Position numbers and translations under genes: made by a program. Under the pieces are notes generated by a model. That model made no database searches, was not told where the DNA came from, and saw only the letters and a program-made list of their open reading frames with translations. From Pseudoalteromonas arctica (GTDB taxonomy: Bacteria > Pseudomonadota > Gammaproteobacteria > Enterobacterales > Alteromonadaceae), in NCBI RefSeq assembly GCF_012927645.1, contig NZ_JABBMT010000002.1:1-64000 (forward strand): a stretch of DNA of 64,000 bases, read 5' to 3'. Positions 46,350-55,229 of the stretch are shown here, piece after piece (within the stretch, counting starts at the first letter, position 1; every line of letters begins with the position of its first letter).

Positions 46350-49300
46350 TATTTTTCCTTAATATTTTTAATAACACCTCGGCAATATCGTTAGCTATTT
46401 CAGGTAGCTTGTCACTGATTTTATTAGCCAAATTATTTGCAGTACGTTCGATAAAAACATCAACTACGGTTAACTCACAACCTTTAAAATACTGATTAAC
46501 CGCGGCGACTAAGTGAGTTGCAAGCAAAGAGTCGCCCCCACAGCTAAAGAAGTCTTCATCAAGATTATTGCTACTTATATCGGTGCCAATGGTGCTGGCA
46601 AAAATATAACCGACCGCTTGCTGTAAGGCTGAGCTATTTGAGCTAGCTTGCTGAACTTCACACTCTTGCAGGCAATCTCTCAGCAACGCCTGTTGGTCAA
46701 TGTGACCATTGGCATTGACAGGTAAAGCTGTTGCTAAATAATAGTGATTGGGCAATAACTGACGAGGTAAAATTTTCGCTAACTGTTTATGGATCATATG
46801 CTGTTGCACAGTGTCATTTTTAATCACAACCCCTGCGATTAATATCTTGTTACCTTTATCCATTACAAACTGCACTGAGGCATCTAACACGGTGTCTAGT
46901 TTTACGATCAATGCTGCAATAGCCTGTAGCTCTATAACATAGCCCTGATTGTAAAGCAGTTGCGATGCTGAACCACACAGTTGAATTTCACCACTTTGTT
47001 GGTAATAGGCAAAATTTCCGGTGTTGTACCAAATAACTCCCTGTTGTTCATAACGAGCAGCTACCGACTCCTCGGCTGACACCAAATCGTCAGTACAAAT
47101 AGCAGCTCCCGCTACCCATAATTGACCAATCACGTGATCTGGGCAATCTCGTTTTTGCTCGTTTAACACTCTACAGCCAATACTCGGTAAAGGTGTACCA
47201 TAAGTCATAAAAGCTGTTTGCTTAGCCTTATGTTCGTCGCAAACACTATAACTGGTATAAAATGCTGCTTGTTTAGCGCCTGCGAGTGCAACCAACTGCA
47301 CACTCGGGTTATGGCTTTGTAGTTGCTGCCACAACTGCGTGGCAACGGGCTCAGCTCCTGCCAAAACATACGCTAATGATGGCAGTGACTTTTCTTTAAC
47401 ATTATTGAGTAGTGCGCTTAGCTGTGTTGCAGAACAATGTAAGGTATTAACTCGTTGCTGTTGAATAAACTGAGCCCACAGTGATGGGGTTAGTTTATGT
47501 AATTGCTCAACTAAAACTAAAGTACCACCCGATGACAACGTAGCAAAGATATCCAGTGCCACCAACTTTTGAAAGGGATTATACAGCGATAATAAACGAG
47601 TAGTTTGATCAAAACTAAATAAGGTAATGATATCAAGTAAGCTACTAACAATTCCTTGATGAGTTACCTTAACAGCTGTTTGATGCTCTGCATCGAGTAC
47701 AATGTACGCTAATGCTGACTCAGATAACGGCTCTTGCATCGTGAAGTTAGCTTCACTGATGGTTGGCAGCTGTGCTAATTCAGCATAACAGAACTGGTTA
47801 CTAGCGACTATCTGGCTATTAGTAACCGAATACTGACAATGATTTTTCTTATATGACTCAGTCCATTGATTTGACACATTACCTTCAGCGATAACGTAAC
47901 TTGCCCCAATCGATAAAATAGCAAGTATGACTGTTATATAAGCTTCGCTTTCACTGAGCTCAATTGCCAAACAATCACCGGCCTTAACGTGCTTAGCAGT
48001 TAGGTTAACGGCGACATTGCTCACATTTGTTGCTAATTGTGCGTAGCTAATGGTCTGCTCTGCAAAACACAGGGCGGTATTTTCTGGATTATGTTTAACT
48101 TGTTGCCAAAAATCACTTTGCAAGGGTTTTATCATTGCTTGCGGATGAGAATGCAAATCACCATGCAGTTGCCGCCTCTGACGCTGCGTTAAAGGTAGCT
48201 GTATAGTTAACGGTAATTCTGCCCGTTGTGGCGAATTGACTAATGCTTCAAGTAATCCCAGATAAGCAGAAAACATTTCGCTGATAACATGTTCTTTAAA
48301 TGCCGCAACACGTACATCCCAATTAATGAGTATTCCATGATTATGCTCAGCCACTTGCACATCCAAATCAACCATTGGTCCTTGCGATACACACCAAACA
48401 GGCTTACCTAAAGTTTTTGTTACCGATTCAGGAATAATTTCGCCGTGCTCCAATCCACAAGTGTACACAATCGGGGCTATTTGCGTATCTTCATGTAATT
48501 TAGACAAGTCTCTCAGTACATTAATACCTGAATAGGCACTGTGCTGTTGTACTCTTTGACGTTCGTCTGCCAATCTTTGCAACATAATGTTAAAAGGCTC
48601 ATCATCGCGCAACTCAACATTCAGTATCACTAGATCCGTAAAGTCACCGACTAAGCTATTAATGTTGTCGCTATAAGGCTGGCGTTTGAATACCGGCAGG
48701 TTAAGCCTGAACCGATTAGCGCTAGACCAATTTCCAACTGTAATAGAAAACACCGCTAGCATTAAATTAGACAAGCTCACCTGATATTTATCGGCAAGGG
48801 CTGTTAATGCCTGCTTATGTTGCTGAGAAAAAGTGTGATGTAAGCTATCGCAAACAAATGTGTCTGGTCGAAAATATTCCGCTCTAGCGGGCAGTTTTGG
48901 CGGTGGTGCAATGTCCGTGAGCCGATCTTGCCACCATGCTTGATCGTTCTGAATCGTCTGTTTTAATGTGCTGTCATGTTGTCGTTGTTGAAGGTAGTCA
49001 AAATAACTCTGTTTGCATCTTGTAAGCTGCGTGTGTTCGCCTTTATAAATACTCGCTAACTCTCTATAAATTAACAAAATACTTGGTGCATCGGCAGCAA
49101 TCATATTAACATCAATGTGGAGTCGATGTGCTTGCTCTGGTAATAGCGTTAAACTAAAATAAATAACTTCCCCTTGCTCTATCGCCAATTTTTGATGGGC
49201 TAAACGAATCCTTTTTTGATGCAAAAATTGCGCAATTTCAACGCTGTCAGAATCGCGTAAATCATCAATCTCAATTTGATAATTAGGATCAACATCAGCA

Positions 49301-49836
49301 ATAGTTTGTAGCCCATTATTTGAGATAACCACACTTAACATAGGGTGCATTTTTAATAATAGCTGGATTGCTTGGTTCAACACCGTAGGATTAATATTTT
49401 GGCCGTCAAATTCGACATATAAATGAGCAGATAGCGCCGTCGATTGCTGTCCAGCCCAGAAGGAATACTGCATTTCCGACAACGCACATTCACTTAGTTC
49501 TGGCTGACTTGCAATAGCATCCAAGTTGAAAGTCGATAATGAAGGCAAATCACTCATCGTATCATCATCGGTTAGTGGCTTTTGCTCATCGCTCTTTTGT
49601 GCACGATTAAGCAGTACTATCCAATCAATGATCCTCGGCGCTGAAGCAAAATCAACATAATTCAAGGACAGTTGGTATTCTTCCTGAAAAGTATTAACTA
49701 ACTGCATGATAGCCAATGAATGCAGACCAAACTCAATCAAATTAGCGGCTACCGGAATAGTTTCATCTGCCAACTTTAAGATCTGTTTTAGTTGTTCGGT
49801 AATTACTATTTCGAGTTCTATGTTATCTAATTCCAT
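46336..49836 (-). CDS. NRPS protein, ArCP-Cy-degenerate A-PCP
   Basis: This 1166-residue synthetase begins with an aryl carrier domain (NLIEFGLHSLAIM, Ser 40) for DHB. A Cy domain follows (about residues 115-560), whose core reads NMIAADAPS at 244-252, so the first Asp of DxxxxDxxS is Asn. The A domain (about 575-1065) is clearly non-functional: the P-loop core is AYIVLDAEHQTAVKVTHQG, the ATP motif is YNTGNF instead of TGD, and the catalytic Lys region reads NANGHIDQQ. A C-terminal PCP is intact (EDFFSCGGDSLLATHL, Ser 1103). A working A domain is supplied by the next gene. Fimsbactin assembly likewise uses separate NRPS proteins. It sits 33 bases after entA. Confidence 0.87.
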   Translation of the reverse strand: MELDNIELEIVITEQLKQILKLADETIPVAANLIEFGLHSLAIMQLVNTFQEEYQLSLNYVDFASAPRIIDWIVLLNRAQKSDEQKPLTDDDTMSDLPSLSTFNLDAIASQPELSECALSEMQYSFWAGQQSTALSAHLYVEFDGQNINPTVLNQAIQLLLKMHPMLSVVISNNGLQTIADVDPNYQIEIDDLRDSDSVEIAQFLHQKRIRLAHQKLAIEQGEVIYFSLTLLPEQAHRLHIDVNMIAADAPSILLIYRELASIYKGEHTQLTRCKQSYFDYLQQRQHDSTLKQTIQNDQAWWQDRLTDIAPPPKLPARAEYFRPDTFVCDSLHHTFSQQHKQALTALADKYQVSLSNLMLAVFSITVGNWSSANRFRLNLPVFKRQPYSDNINSLVGDFTDLVILNVELRDDEPFNIMLQRLADERQRVQQHSAYSGINVLRDLSKLHEDTQIAPIVYTCGLEHGEIIPESVTKTLGKPVWCVSQGPMVDLDVQVAEHNHGILINWDVRVAAFKEHVISEMFSAYLGLLEALVNSPQRAELPLTIQLPLTQRQRRQLHGDLHSHPQAMIKPLQSDFWQQVKHNPENTALCFAEQTISYAQLATNVSNVAVNLTAKHVKAGDCLAIELSESEAYITVILAILSIGASYVIAEGNVSNQWTESYKKNHCQYSVTNSQIVASNQFCYAELAQLPTISEANFTMQEPLSESALAYIVLDAEHQTAVKVTHQGIVSSLLDIITLFSFDQTTRLLSLYNPFQKLVALDIFATLSSGGTLVLVEQLHKLTPSLWAQFIQQQRVNTLHCSATQLSALLNNVKEKSLPSLAYVLAGAEPVATQLWQQLQSHNPSVQLVALAGAKQAAFYTSYSVCDEHKAKQTAFMTYGTPLPSIGCRVLNEQKRDCPDHVIGQLWVAGAAICTDDLVSAEESVAARYEQQGVIWYNTGNFAYYQQSGEIQLCGSASQLLYNQGYVIELQAIAALIVKLDTVLDASVQFVMDKGNKILIAGVVIKNDTVQQHMIHKQLAKILPRQLLPNHYYLATALPVNANGHIDQQALLRDCLQECEVQQASSNSSALQQAVGYIFASTIGTDISSNNLDEDFFSCGGDSLLATHLVAAVNQYFKGCELTVVDVFIERTANNLANKISDKLPEIANDIAEVLLKILRKNNAYC

Positions 49837-49869
49837 TTTCTACCTATTTTAATTGAAGGAGCAATGATT

Positions 49870-50625
49870 TCATCCACCAAGCGTTGCGCCACCATCTACC
49901 ACCAGATCATGCATGGTGATATGACCCGCTTGCTCACTCGTTAAAAAAGTGACTGCATCGGCAATATCTGCTGTCGTTGCCAACTTTTGCAATGGTATAC
50001 CTAGCTTGTAATTTTCCATGTCACCGGCAATGGTACGCTGTTCACTACCACCATTAACCCACATGTCAGTTTGCATCGACGTAAAAGTAGATCCAGGAGA
50101 GACCGAGTTGACTCTTACAGAATATGGCGCCAATTCAAGTGCGAGAGTTTTTGCCATATTAGTTAGTGCTGCTTTTGAAGCGCCATAAGCCGCCATTCCA
50201 ACCCGTGGCACGCGTGCAGCATTAGAAGAAACAAAAACAATACTGCCAGCCCGTCGCTGTTGAAAATGAGGTGTTAACCAGCGCATAAAATAAACCGGTC
50301 CAAACAAATTAACAGCAAATGTGTTATGCCATTGTGCGATCGTGGCTTGTGCTATTTTGTTAACCTCTAATACTCCGGCAACACTAACAAAATAGTCTGG
50401 CGGACTACTTACCAGCAGTTGCTGACATAGTTCATCAACGTGTGATGATCGTTTTACATCGCACTCATAAACAAATGGTTTCAGCTGTTCAGGAACATTA
50501 CGCTTACTAATATCAAAACCAACCACCTGCATTCCCTGCTCATGAAAACGCTGAAAAATGGCCGCACCAATCCCCTGATTAACACCCGTCACCCATGCTA
50601 TTTTTTTACTCTGTTGTTGATTCAT
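49870..50625 (-). CDS. entA: 2,3-dihydro-2,3-dihydroxybenzoate dehydrogenase
   Basis: EntA oxidises dihydro-DHB to DHB with NAD+, the last step of DHB synthesis. It is a short-chain dehydrogenase: the cofactor motif is TGVNQGIG, SVAGVLEVN replaces the NNAG segment, the catalytic Ser is in VFVSSNAAR, and YGASK carries Tyr and Lys. EntA-like sequence continues in VRVNSVSPGSTFTSMQ and VDGGATLGG. At 251 residues it is standard. The start is ATG 50625 (MNQQQ), with AAGG six bases upstream; a second ATG lies immediately before it. It is third in the entC-entB-entA-NRPS-NRPS operon. Confidence 0.92.
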   Translation of the reverse strand: MNQQQSKKIAWVTGVNQGIGAAIFQRFHEQGMQVVGFDISKRNVPEQLKPFVYECDVKRSSHVDELCQQLLVSSPPDYFVSVAGVLEVNKIAQATIAQWHNTFAVNLFGPVYFMRWLTPHFQQRRAGSIVFVSSNAARVPRVGMAAYGASKAALTNMAKTLALELAPYSVRVNSVSPGSTFTSMQTDMWVNGGSEQRTIAGDMENYKLGIPLQKLATTADIADAVTFLTSEQAGHITMHDLVVDGGATLGG

Positions 50626-50784
50626 CATAGACCTTAAAACTGTGATTATGAGCCACATTGCATCTTCACAAGTTACGCCAATAACAGTGTGGACAACTGC
50701 ATACTTTCAGTAACTTAATCAATGCCCGTATAAAAACCGAACCGTGTCATAACATTGTTTTATTTACTGCGAATAATTTTTTAG

Positions 50785-51432
50785 TTAACTAGATATCAGG
50801 GAATCAATCGCGATACTTTCAGTCACCGTGCTCACCATCCCAAGGTTACGTTGTACATAACGTAGTGCATACAAATGATCATCACGGCTAAAATCAGCTA
50901 TAGCATCAGCCATAACAAACGGCTTAATACTCTTCATAAAAGCCTCAGCAGCTGTTTGTAATACCCCAATATGCGCATAAATACCGCAAATGATCAGTTG
51001 ATCACGCTGCTCTTGCATCATCTGTTCAGCTAGATCAGATAAGAAAAAAGCACTATAGCGCCACTTAGTTAGTAACCGATCACTTTGTTCTGGCGTAAGA
51101 GATGCAACAATGTTTGCCAGCTCAGGCTTAGCGGTTAAACCTGGGCCCCACATATCGGTTAATAACCCGCGACTCTCGTCACTTTGCTCAGCCGGTTGTG
51201 CAGTGTAATACACCGGGATTCGCTGTTCTTTTGCCCATGCTTTGAGTGCTGAAATCTGCTTAATAACTCGGCTCATCATAGGACTAGCTGGATGGTAAAA
51301 ATTAATAAAGTAGTCTTGCATATCATGGATCAATAAAGCGGCTTTTTTCGGTTCTATAGCCCAATCAACTTTAGCTGCAGGGTATTCATTGGCAGTCGGA
51401 AATGCATAATCTTGGATCGCTGGAATAGTCAT
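50785..51432 (-). CDS. entB: Isochorismatase, EntB N-terminal domain only
   Basis: The enzyme hydrolyses isochorismate to 2,3-dihydro-2,3-dihydroxybenzoate and pyruvate. The isochorismatase fold covers the whole 215 residues: LLIHDMQDYFINFY with the key Asp, LTKWRYSAFF with the Lys, GIYAHIGVLQTA in place of a Cys-hydrolase site as in EntB, and DAIADFSRDDHL. The C-terminal aryl carrier domain of classical EntB is absent; that role is taken by the ArCP at the start of the 46336-49836 NRPS. It is second in the operon, 30 bases after entC, with about 160 bases before entA. Confidence 0.93.
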   Translation of the reverse strand: MTIPAIQDYAFPTANEYPAAKVDWAIEPKKAALLIHDMQDYFINFYHPASPMMSRVIKQISALKAWAKEQRIPVYYTAQPAEQSDESRGLLTDMWGPGLTAKPELANIVASLTPEQSDRLLTKWRYSAFFLSDLAEQMMQEQRDQLIICGIYAHIGVLQTAAEAFMKSIKPFVMADAIADFSRDDHLYALRYVQRNLGMVSTVTESIAIDSLISS

Positions 51433-51462
51433 ATAGGGGTTCTTAATATTAAGTTAGATTAA

Positions 51463-52617
51463 TTAGCTAGCTGAAAATGCGCCGAGTATGGTCTGTAATT
51501 TAGATTCAGTTTCATGCCATTCAGCATCAGCATCTGAGCCTTTGACAATGCCTGCCCCTGCATACAAGGTCATGCGATTATCAAATAATAAACCACATCG
51601 AATAGTAACCACCCACTCACCATTACCTTTGGAGTCCATCCAACCAACTAATCCGGTGTAATATTGACGGTCATAATTTTCATTCTCGAGAATAAAGTTT
51701 TTGGCTAGATCCGTGGGTGTACCACATACTGCAGGCGTCGGATGTAAATCTAATGCTAAATTTAATGCATTCGCAGCACCTTGACGCAGTTGCCCTGTAA
51801 AAATTGAAGACAGATGTAGCATGCTTGAAGTTTCGAGTATATGTGGCTGCTCTGATATTGATAAATGGCAACAATGAGGCGCTAAGTTACGCGCAATATT
51901 GTCAACAACAAATCGGTGCTCATCATTATCTTTACTTGATTGCTGTAAATTTGCTGCATGCTTGCTATTTAACTGCTCATCGTTAGTACGCCTTGCCGAT
52001 CCCGCTAATGGATTACTAACCACTTGATTACCATGACGAGATAGCAACAATTCCGGGCTCGCGCCCAATAAAACGTGGCCGTTAGCAACAGGAATAGCAA
52101 ACGTATAAGCATGTGGATTTTTATTCATCAATTGCCTCGCCATTCGTAGGGGAGGTTGAGAATGTTCAAACTCCACTTCTAACGATTGTGACAACACAAT
52201 TTTTTCTATTGCCAACTGGTCAAACGCAGAAAGAGCACTGCTAACACTATTTTTAAAATGTGTTTCACTAGTTATTCTTGTTTTATTCTTTATTGCAAAA
52301 TTGTCGCTTGTTATTTGTTCAATAAATGCATCACGAGGTTCTTTAACGTAGCTGCTATACACATTCAATGCTGAATTTTTTGTATTATCAAATGGGATTG
52401 CACCAATCAAAATAGGATCCTTTACTCCTTGTTCGTATAGGGAAGCAAAGGCCTGATCAATTTTCTGATTTAGTGTAACCCGCTGAGATGCTGGAGTAGT
52501 AATAGTAGCAACACAATCAAGTGCAAATAACTGATGTTCGCTCGTAGCAAACACAGATACCTCATTTTGGTCAAAGTGAATGATATCTGAGATAAACCGA
52601 CTAGAAGATTTTTGCAT
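51463..52617 (-). CDS. entC: Isochorismate synthase (EntC/DhbC)
   Basis: The enzyme converts chorismate to isochorismate, committing shikimate carbon to DHB. The chorismate-binding fold is seen in KIVLSQSLEVEF, ASPELLLSRHG, NPLAGSARRTNDE, HLSSIFTGQL, LHPTPAVCGTPT, ENENYDRQYYTGLVGW and YAGAGIVKGSDADAEW. At 384 residues it matches EntC length. The start has AAGGA upstream. It is first in its operon, and a Fur-box-like site at 52719-52737 lies about 100 bases upstream, so iron repression is expected. Confidence 0.94.
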   Translation of the reverse strand: MQKSSSRFISDIIHFDQNEVSVFATSEHQLFALDCVATITTPASQRVTLNQKIDQAFASLYEQGVKDPILIGAIPFDNTKNSALNVYSSYVKEPRDAFIEQITSDNFAIKNKTRITSETHFKNSVSSALSAFDQLAIEKIVLSQSLEVEFEHSQPPLRMARQLMNKNPHAYTFAIPVANGHVLLGASPELLLSRHGNQVVSNPLAGSARRTNDEQLNSKHAANLQQSSKDNDEHRFVVDNIARNLAPHCCHLSISEQPHILETSSMLHLSSIFTGQLRQGAANALNLALDLHPTPAVCGTPTDLAKNFILENENYDRQYYTGLVGWMDSKGNGEWVVTIRCGLLFDNRMTLYAGAGIVKGSDADAEWHETESKLQTILGAFSAS

Positions 52618-53114
52618 TCCTTGTTCCTTTGCTTTTTTCGCTCACAATTTTGTAATTATCTTGTGCTGATAAAAACAGTATTGTCTGTCCCTATCAGCAC
52701 AAGGCAATTACAATAAATGCAAATGATAACAATTACCAATTGTAATTAAGCTATTCTATTTTACCTTCTTAGTCAAGCAATTACTTACACATTGATAAAG
52801 GTAAGTAATTGACTGATTACGCTATGAACTCTTACTATGCGGGTATCCAAAGACAGTACCGTTCACTAAATAACCTATCAACTTCATATTTTCCTACCTG
52901 AATGTAAACCCTTTGACTGAAGCAACGGTATTCCTCAGCAATTTTCTGTGCGAGACGTAAAATCTTAATTAATGTAATTGTATTAACTATCACCACCTAT
53001 TATTTTAAATGATAATTGTTTATAATTTCATTTATGTTAATTAAGTGCTATTTTTGCAAATCTTAAAATTAGCTTTCTTAGCGTACACTCAGCCTTAGTT
53101 ATGGACGTAATACA
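52618..53114. promoter_or_regulatory. Divergent regulatory region, entC/MFS, with two Fur-box-like sites
   Basis: This AT-rich region of about 500 bases has two Fur-like 19-mers: 52719-52737 (14 consensus matches by my count, entC side) and 53005-53023 (11 matches, transporter side, overlapping a TATAAT at 53021-53026). The weaker one is uncertain. No coding sequence or RNA gene was recognised in the rest. Confidence 0.6.
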
Positions 53115-54359
53115 ATGATTAGTAAAAGGTTTCCTTGGCCAATGCTGGCCAGCATTTACATTTCTCAATACATAGGCATTGCCTTTATTCTATCAGCAGC
53201 TGTTGCCATTCTGCGGCAACAAGGTGTACCGCTAGATAAACTCGCATTGCTAAACTTGGCAATGTTGCCGCTAGCAGGTAAAGTTTTTTATGCACCGCTA
53301 ATCGATAAATACCGCTGCTTTTTTCAAGGTCAATATCGAAGCTGGCTAATTGTTGCCCAAGCGGGTATGACATTACTGTTGATACTCACTGGGATGATGA
53401 ATTTAGAGCATCAATTTAGCTGGATATTTGCTGCATTGCTGTTTTACATGTTTTTTATGAGTGTTCAAGATGTTTCTGTCGATGGCTTATCCTGTAAACT
53501 GTTTGATGCCGATTCACGAAAATGGGCCAGCAGCATCCAATTTTCGGGGAATTTATTGGGCAACATTATTGGCGGCGGGCTGATACTGATGTTGTATCCA
53601 TGGTTACACTGGCATGGTTCATTATGGGTATTGGCAGGATTAACGTCTATTTCGTTAATGCAAATAGTGTTATTCACTGAACCCGAGCAATCAGCTACTA
53701 AGGTACAACATATTGACTCAGGGAATTTATTGCGTGATGTCTATCATTTTATAAAAAGCCAGCGCCGATGGTTTATGCTATTAGCAATATACCCTATTGG
53801 TTTCACTAGTGGCTTTGCCATATTAACACCATTATTAATCGATGCAGGGTGGCAGCTGGGTGAAGTCGGATTCATAACCAAAGTATTTGGTTCAGCAATA
53901 GGCGTTGTATCGGCCCTATTCGCAACAGCGGTGATCACTCGCTTAGGACGCATCAAGGCATTATTAACTATTACCCTAACACAAGCGTTAGGCTTAGCTT
54001 TTATTATCCCAATAACAATGGGTTATACCGATAAGTTAACAGTTTATACTGCCGTTACGATTTATTTTATTGGTTTTCCAGCATTGCTTGTGACACTTTC
54101 AACTATGATCATGGACAAGGCTGCTGTCACTCACCGTAAAGCTACTTTTTTTACCTTACAATTTAGCTTAGTGTCTTTAATGGGATTTATTTATTCCGCC
54201 ATTAGTATGGCATTGGCTAAATATGTTGGTTATAGCATCATTACTATTGCTGGCGTACTCCTAACGTTAGCGGTTGCCATGCTTGCTTGGTTGATACTTG
54301 AACGGAAAAATCGTGATGATAAGTACCAAAATATAAATATCGAAAGTAGTACCTCATGA
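53115..54359 (+). CDS. MFS permease, RhtX/FptX-like siderophore transporter
   Basis: This 414-residue inner-membrane protein has about twelve transmembrane helices of the major facilitator superfamily. The sequence resembles the AmpG-related RhtX/FptX group (YAPLIDKYRC, FMSVQDVSVDGLSCKLF, GNLLGNIIGGGLIL), single-protein permeases that bring rhizobactin or pyochelin across the inner membrane. No ABC uptake genes are seen on the island, so import of the ferric or desferri siderophore is the favoured role; export is the alternative. Its stop overlaps the thioesterase start (ATGA), implying coupling. Confidence 0.83.
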   Translation: MISKRFPWPMLASIYISQYIGIAFILSAAVAILRQQGVPLDKLALLNLAMLPLAGKVFYAPLIDKYRCFFQGQYRSWLIVAQAGMTLLLILTGMMNLEHQFSWIFAALLFYMFFMSVQDVSVDGLSCKLFDADSRKWASSIQFSGNLLGNIIGGGLILMLYPWLHWHGSLWVLAGLTSISLMQIVLFTEPEQSATKVQHIDSGNLLRDVYHFIKSQRRWFMLLAIYPIGFTSGFAILTPLLIDAGWQLGEVGFITKVFGSAIGVVSALFATAVITRLGRIKALLTITLTQALGLAFIIPITMGYTDKLTVYTAVTIYFIGFPALLVTLSTMIMDKAAVTHRKATFFTLQFSLVSLMGFIYSAISMALAKYVGYSIITIAGVLLTLAVAMLAWLILERKNRDDKYQNINIESSTS

Positions 54360-55072
54360 CTATTAACTTATTTTGTCTACCTCCAGCTGGAAGTAGTGCC
54401 GCTTTATATACAGCTTGGAAAAAACAAGTAACCAACGACATTACCATTGTACCCGTCGAGTATCCAGGCCATGGGGCATTAGCTAAACAGCCTTTGCTCC
54501 ATGATCCTGATATTCTTGCGCACCATATTATAACCGAAATTAAGTCACATCCACTCAGTCCATTTATGTTGTTTGGTCATAGTGTGGGGGCTGCACTACT
54601 TTGGCGTGTCATTGCAGCAATCGAACACACGCCACTATTTAAGCAATTAAAAATGATTATTGTTAGTGGCAGGCCTACACATAGTTACACCCGCAAAATG
54701 CCAGCCAAGCATTTGCTGAGTCGTGCAGGGTTAATAAACTTACTGCGTCACTACAACAATGTGCCTTCTGAACTATTTCAAAATGAAGATGCAATGAACT
54801 TCTTCTTAGCGATTTTACGTAACGATCTTCATCTTAATGATAATATGCTGCAAGATAGAGTAAAAAAAATAAACCGACCTTTACTGGTTTTCTATGGCAA
54901 GGATGATCCAGATATTCCAAGTCACAGCCATATGCTAGCTTGGCAGGAGTACACCACCCAGTGGCTAGGTTGCTACCCATTAGCTGGGGATCATTTCTTC
55001 TTTAATGAGCTTAGCTCTCGCAAAGCCATGTTTGATAAAATTGCCGCTGCCGTGTCGAAGTTAACAAGCTAA
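54356..55072 (+). CDS. Type II thioesterase
   Basis: This 238-residue alpha/beta hydrolase removes stalled or wrongly loaded acyl groups from NRPS carrier domains, and may also aid product release since none of the NRPS proteins has its own TE domain. Visible features are FCLPPAGSSAALY, FGHSVGAAL with the nucleophile Ser, the acid in YGKDDPDIP and the His in LAGDHFFF. This is the standard GrsT/EntH-neighbour type of editing enzyme, comparable to FbsM. It is coupled to the MFS gene by a four-base overlap and ends the island on the right. Confidence 0.9.
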   Translation: MTINLFCLPPAGSSAALYTAWKKQVTNDITIVPVEYPGHGALAKQPLLHDPDILAHHIITEIKSHPLSPFMLFGHSVGAALLWRVIAAIEHTPLFKQLKMIIVSGRPTHSYTRKMPAKHLLSRAGLINLLRHYNNVPSELFQNEDAMNFFLAILRNDLHLNDNMLQDRVKKINRPLLVFYGKDDPDIPSHSHMLAWQEYTTQWLGCYPLAGDHFFFNELSSRKAMFDKIAAAVSKLTS

Positions 55073-55229
55073 ATGATGGAGCAGGGCTTGGTACTGTTTC
55101 ATTGTTGACTAGATCACTCATTCTCTGCTCTTATTAAATAGATAAATCTCCGTTCATCGCAACCTGCTGTATTTCTATTTTCTGTTACTTTATAACAGTA
55201 TTAATGCTGTTTAATAACAAGGAATAAAA

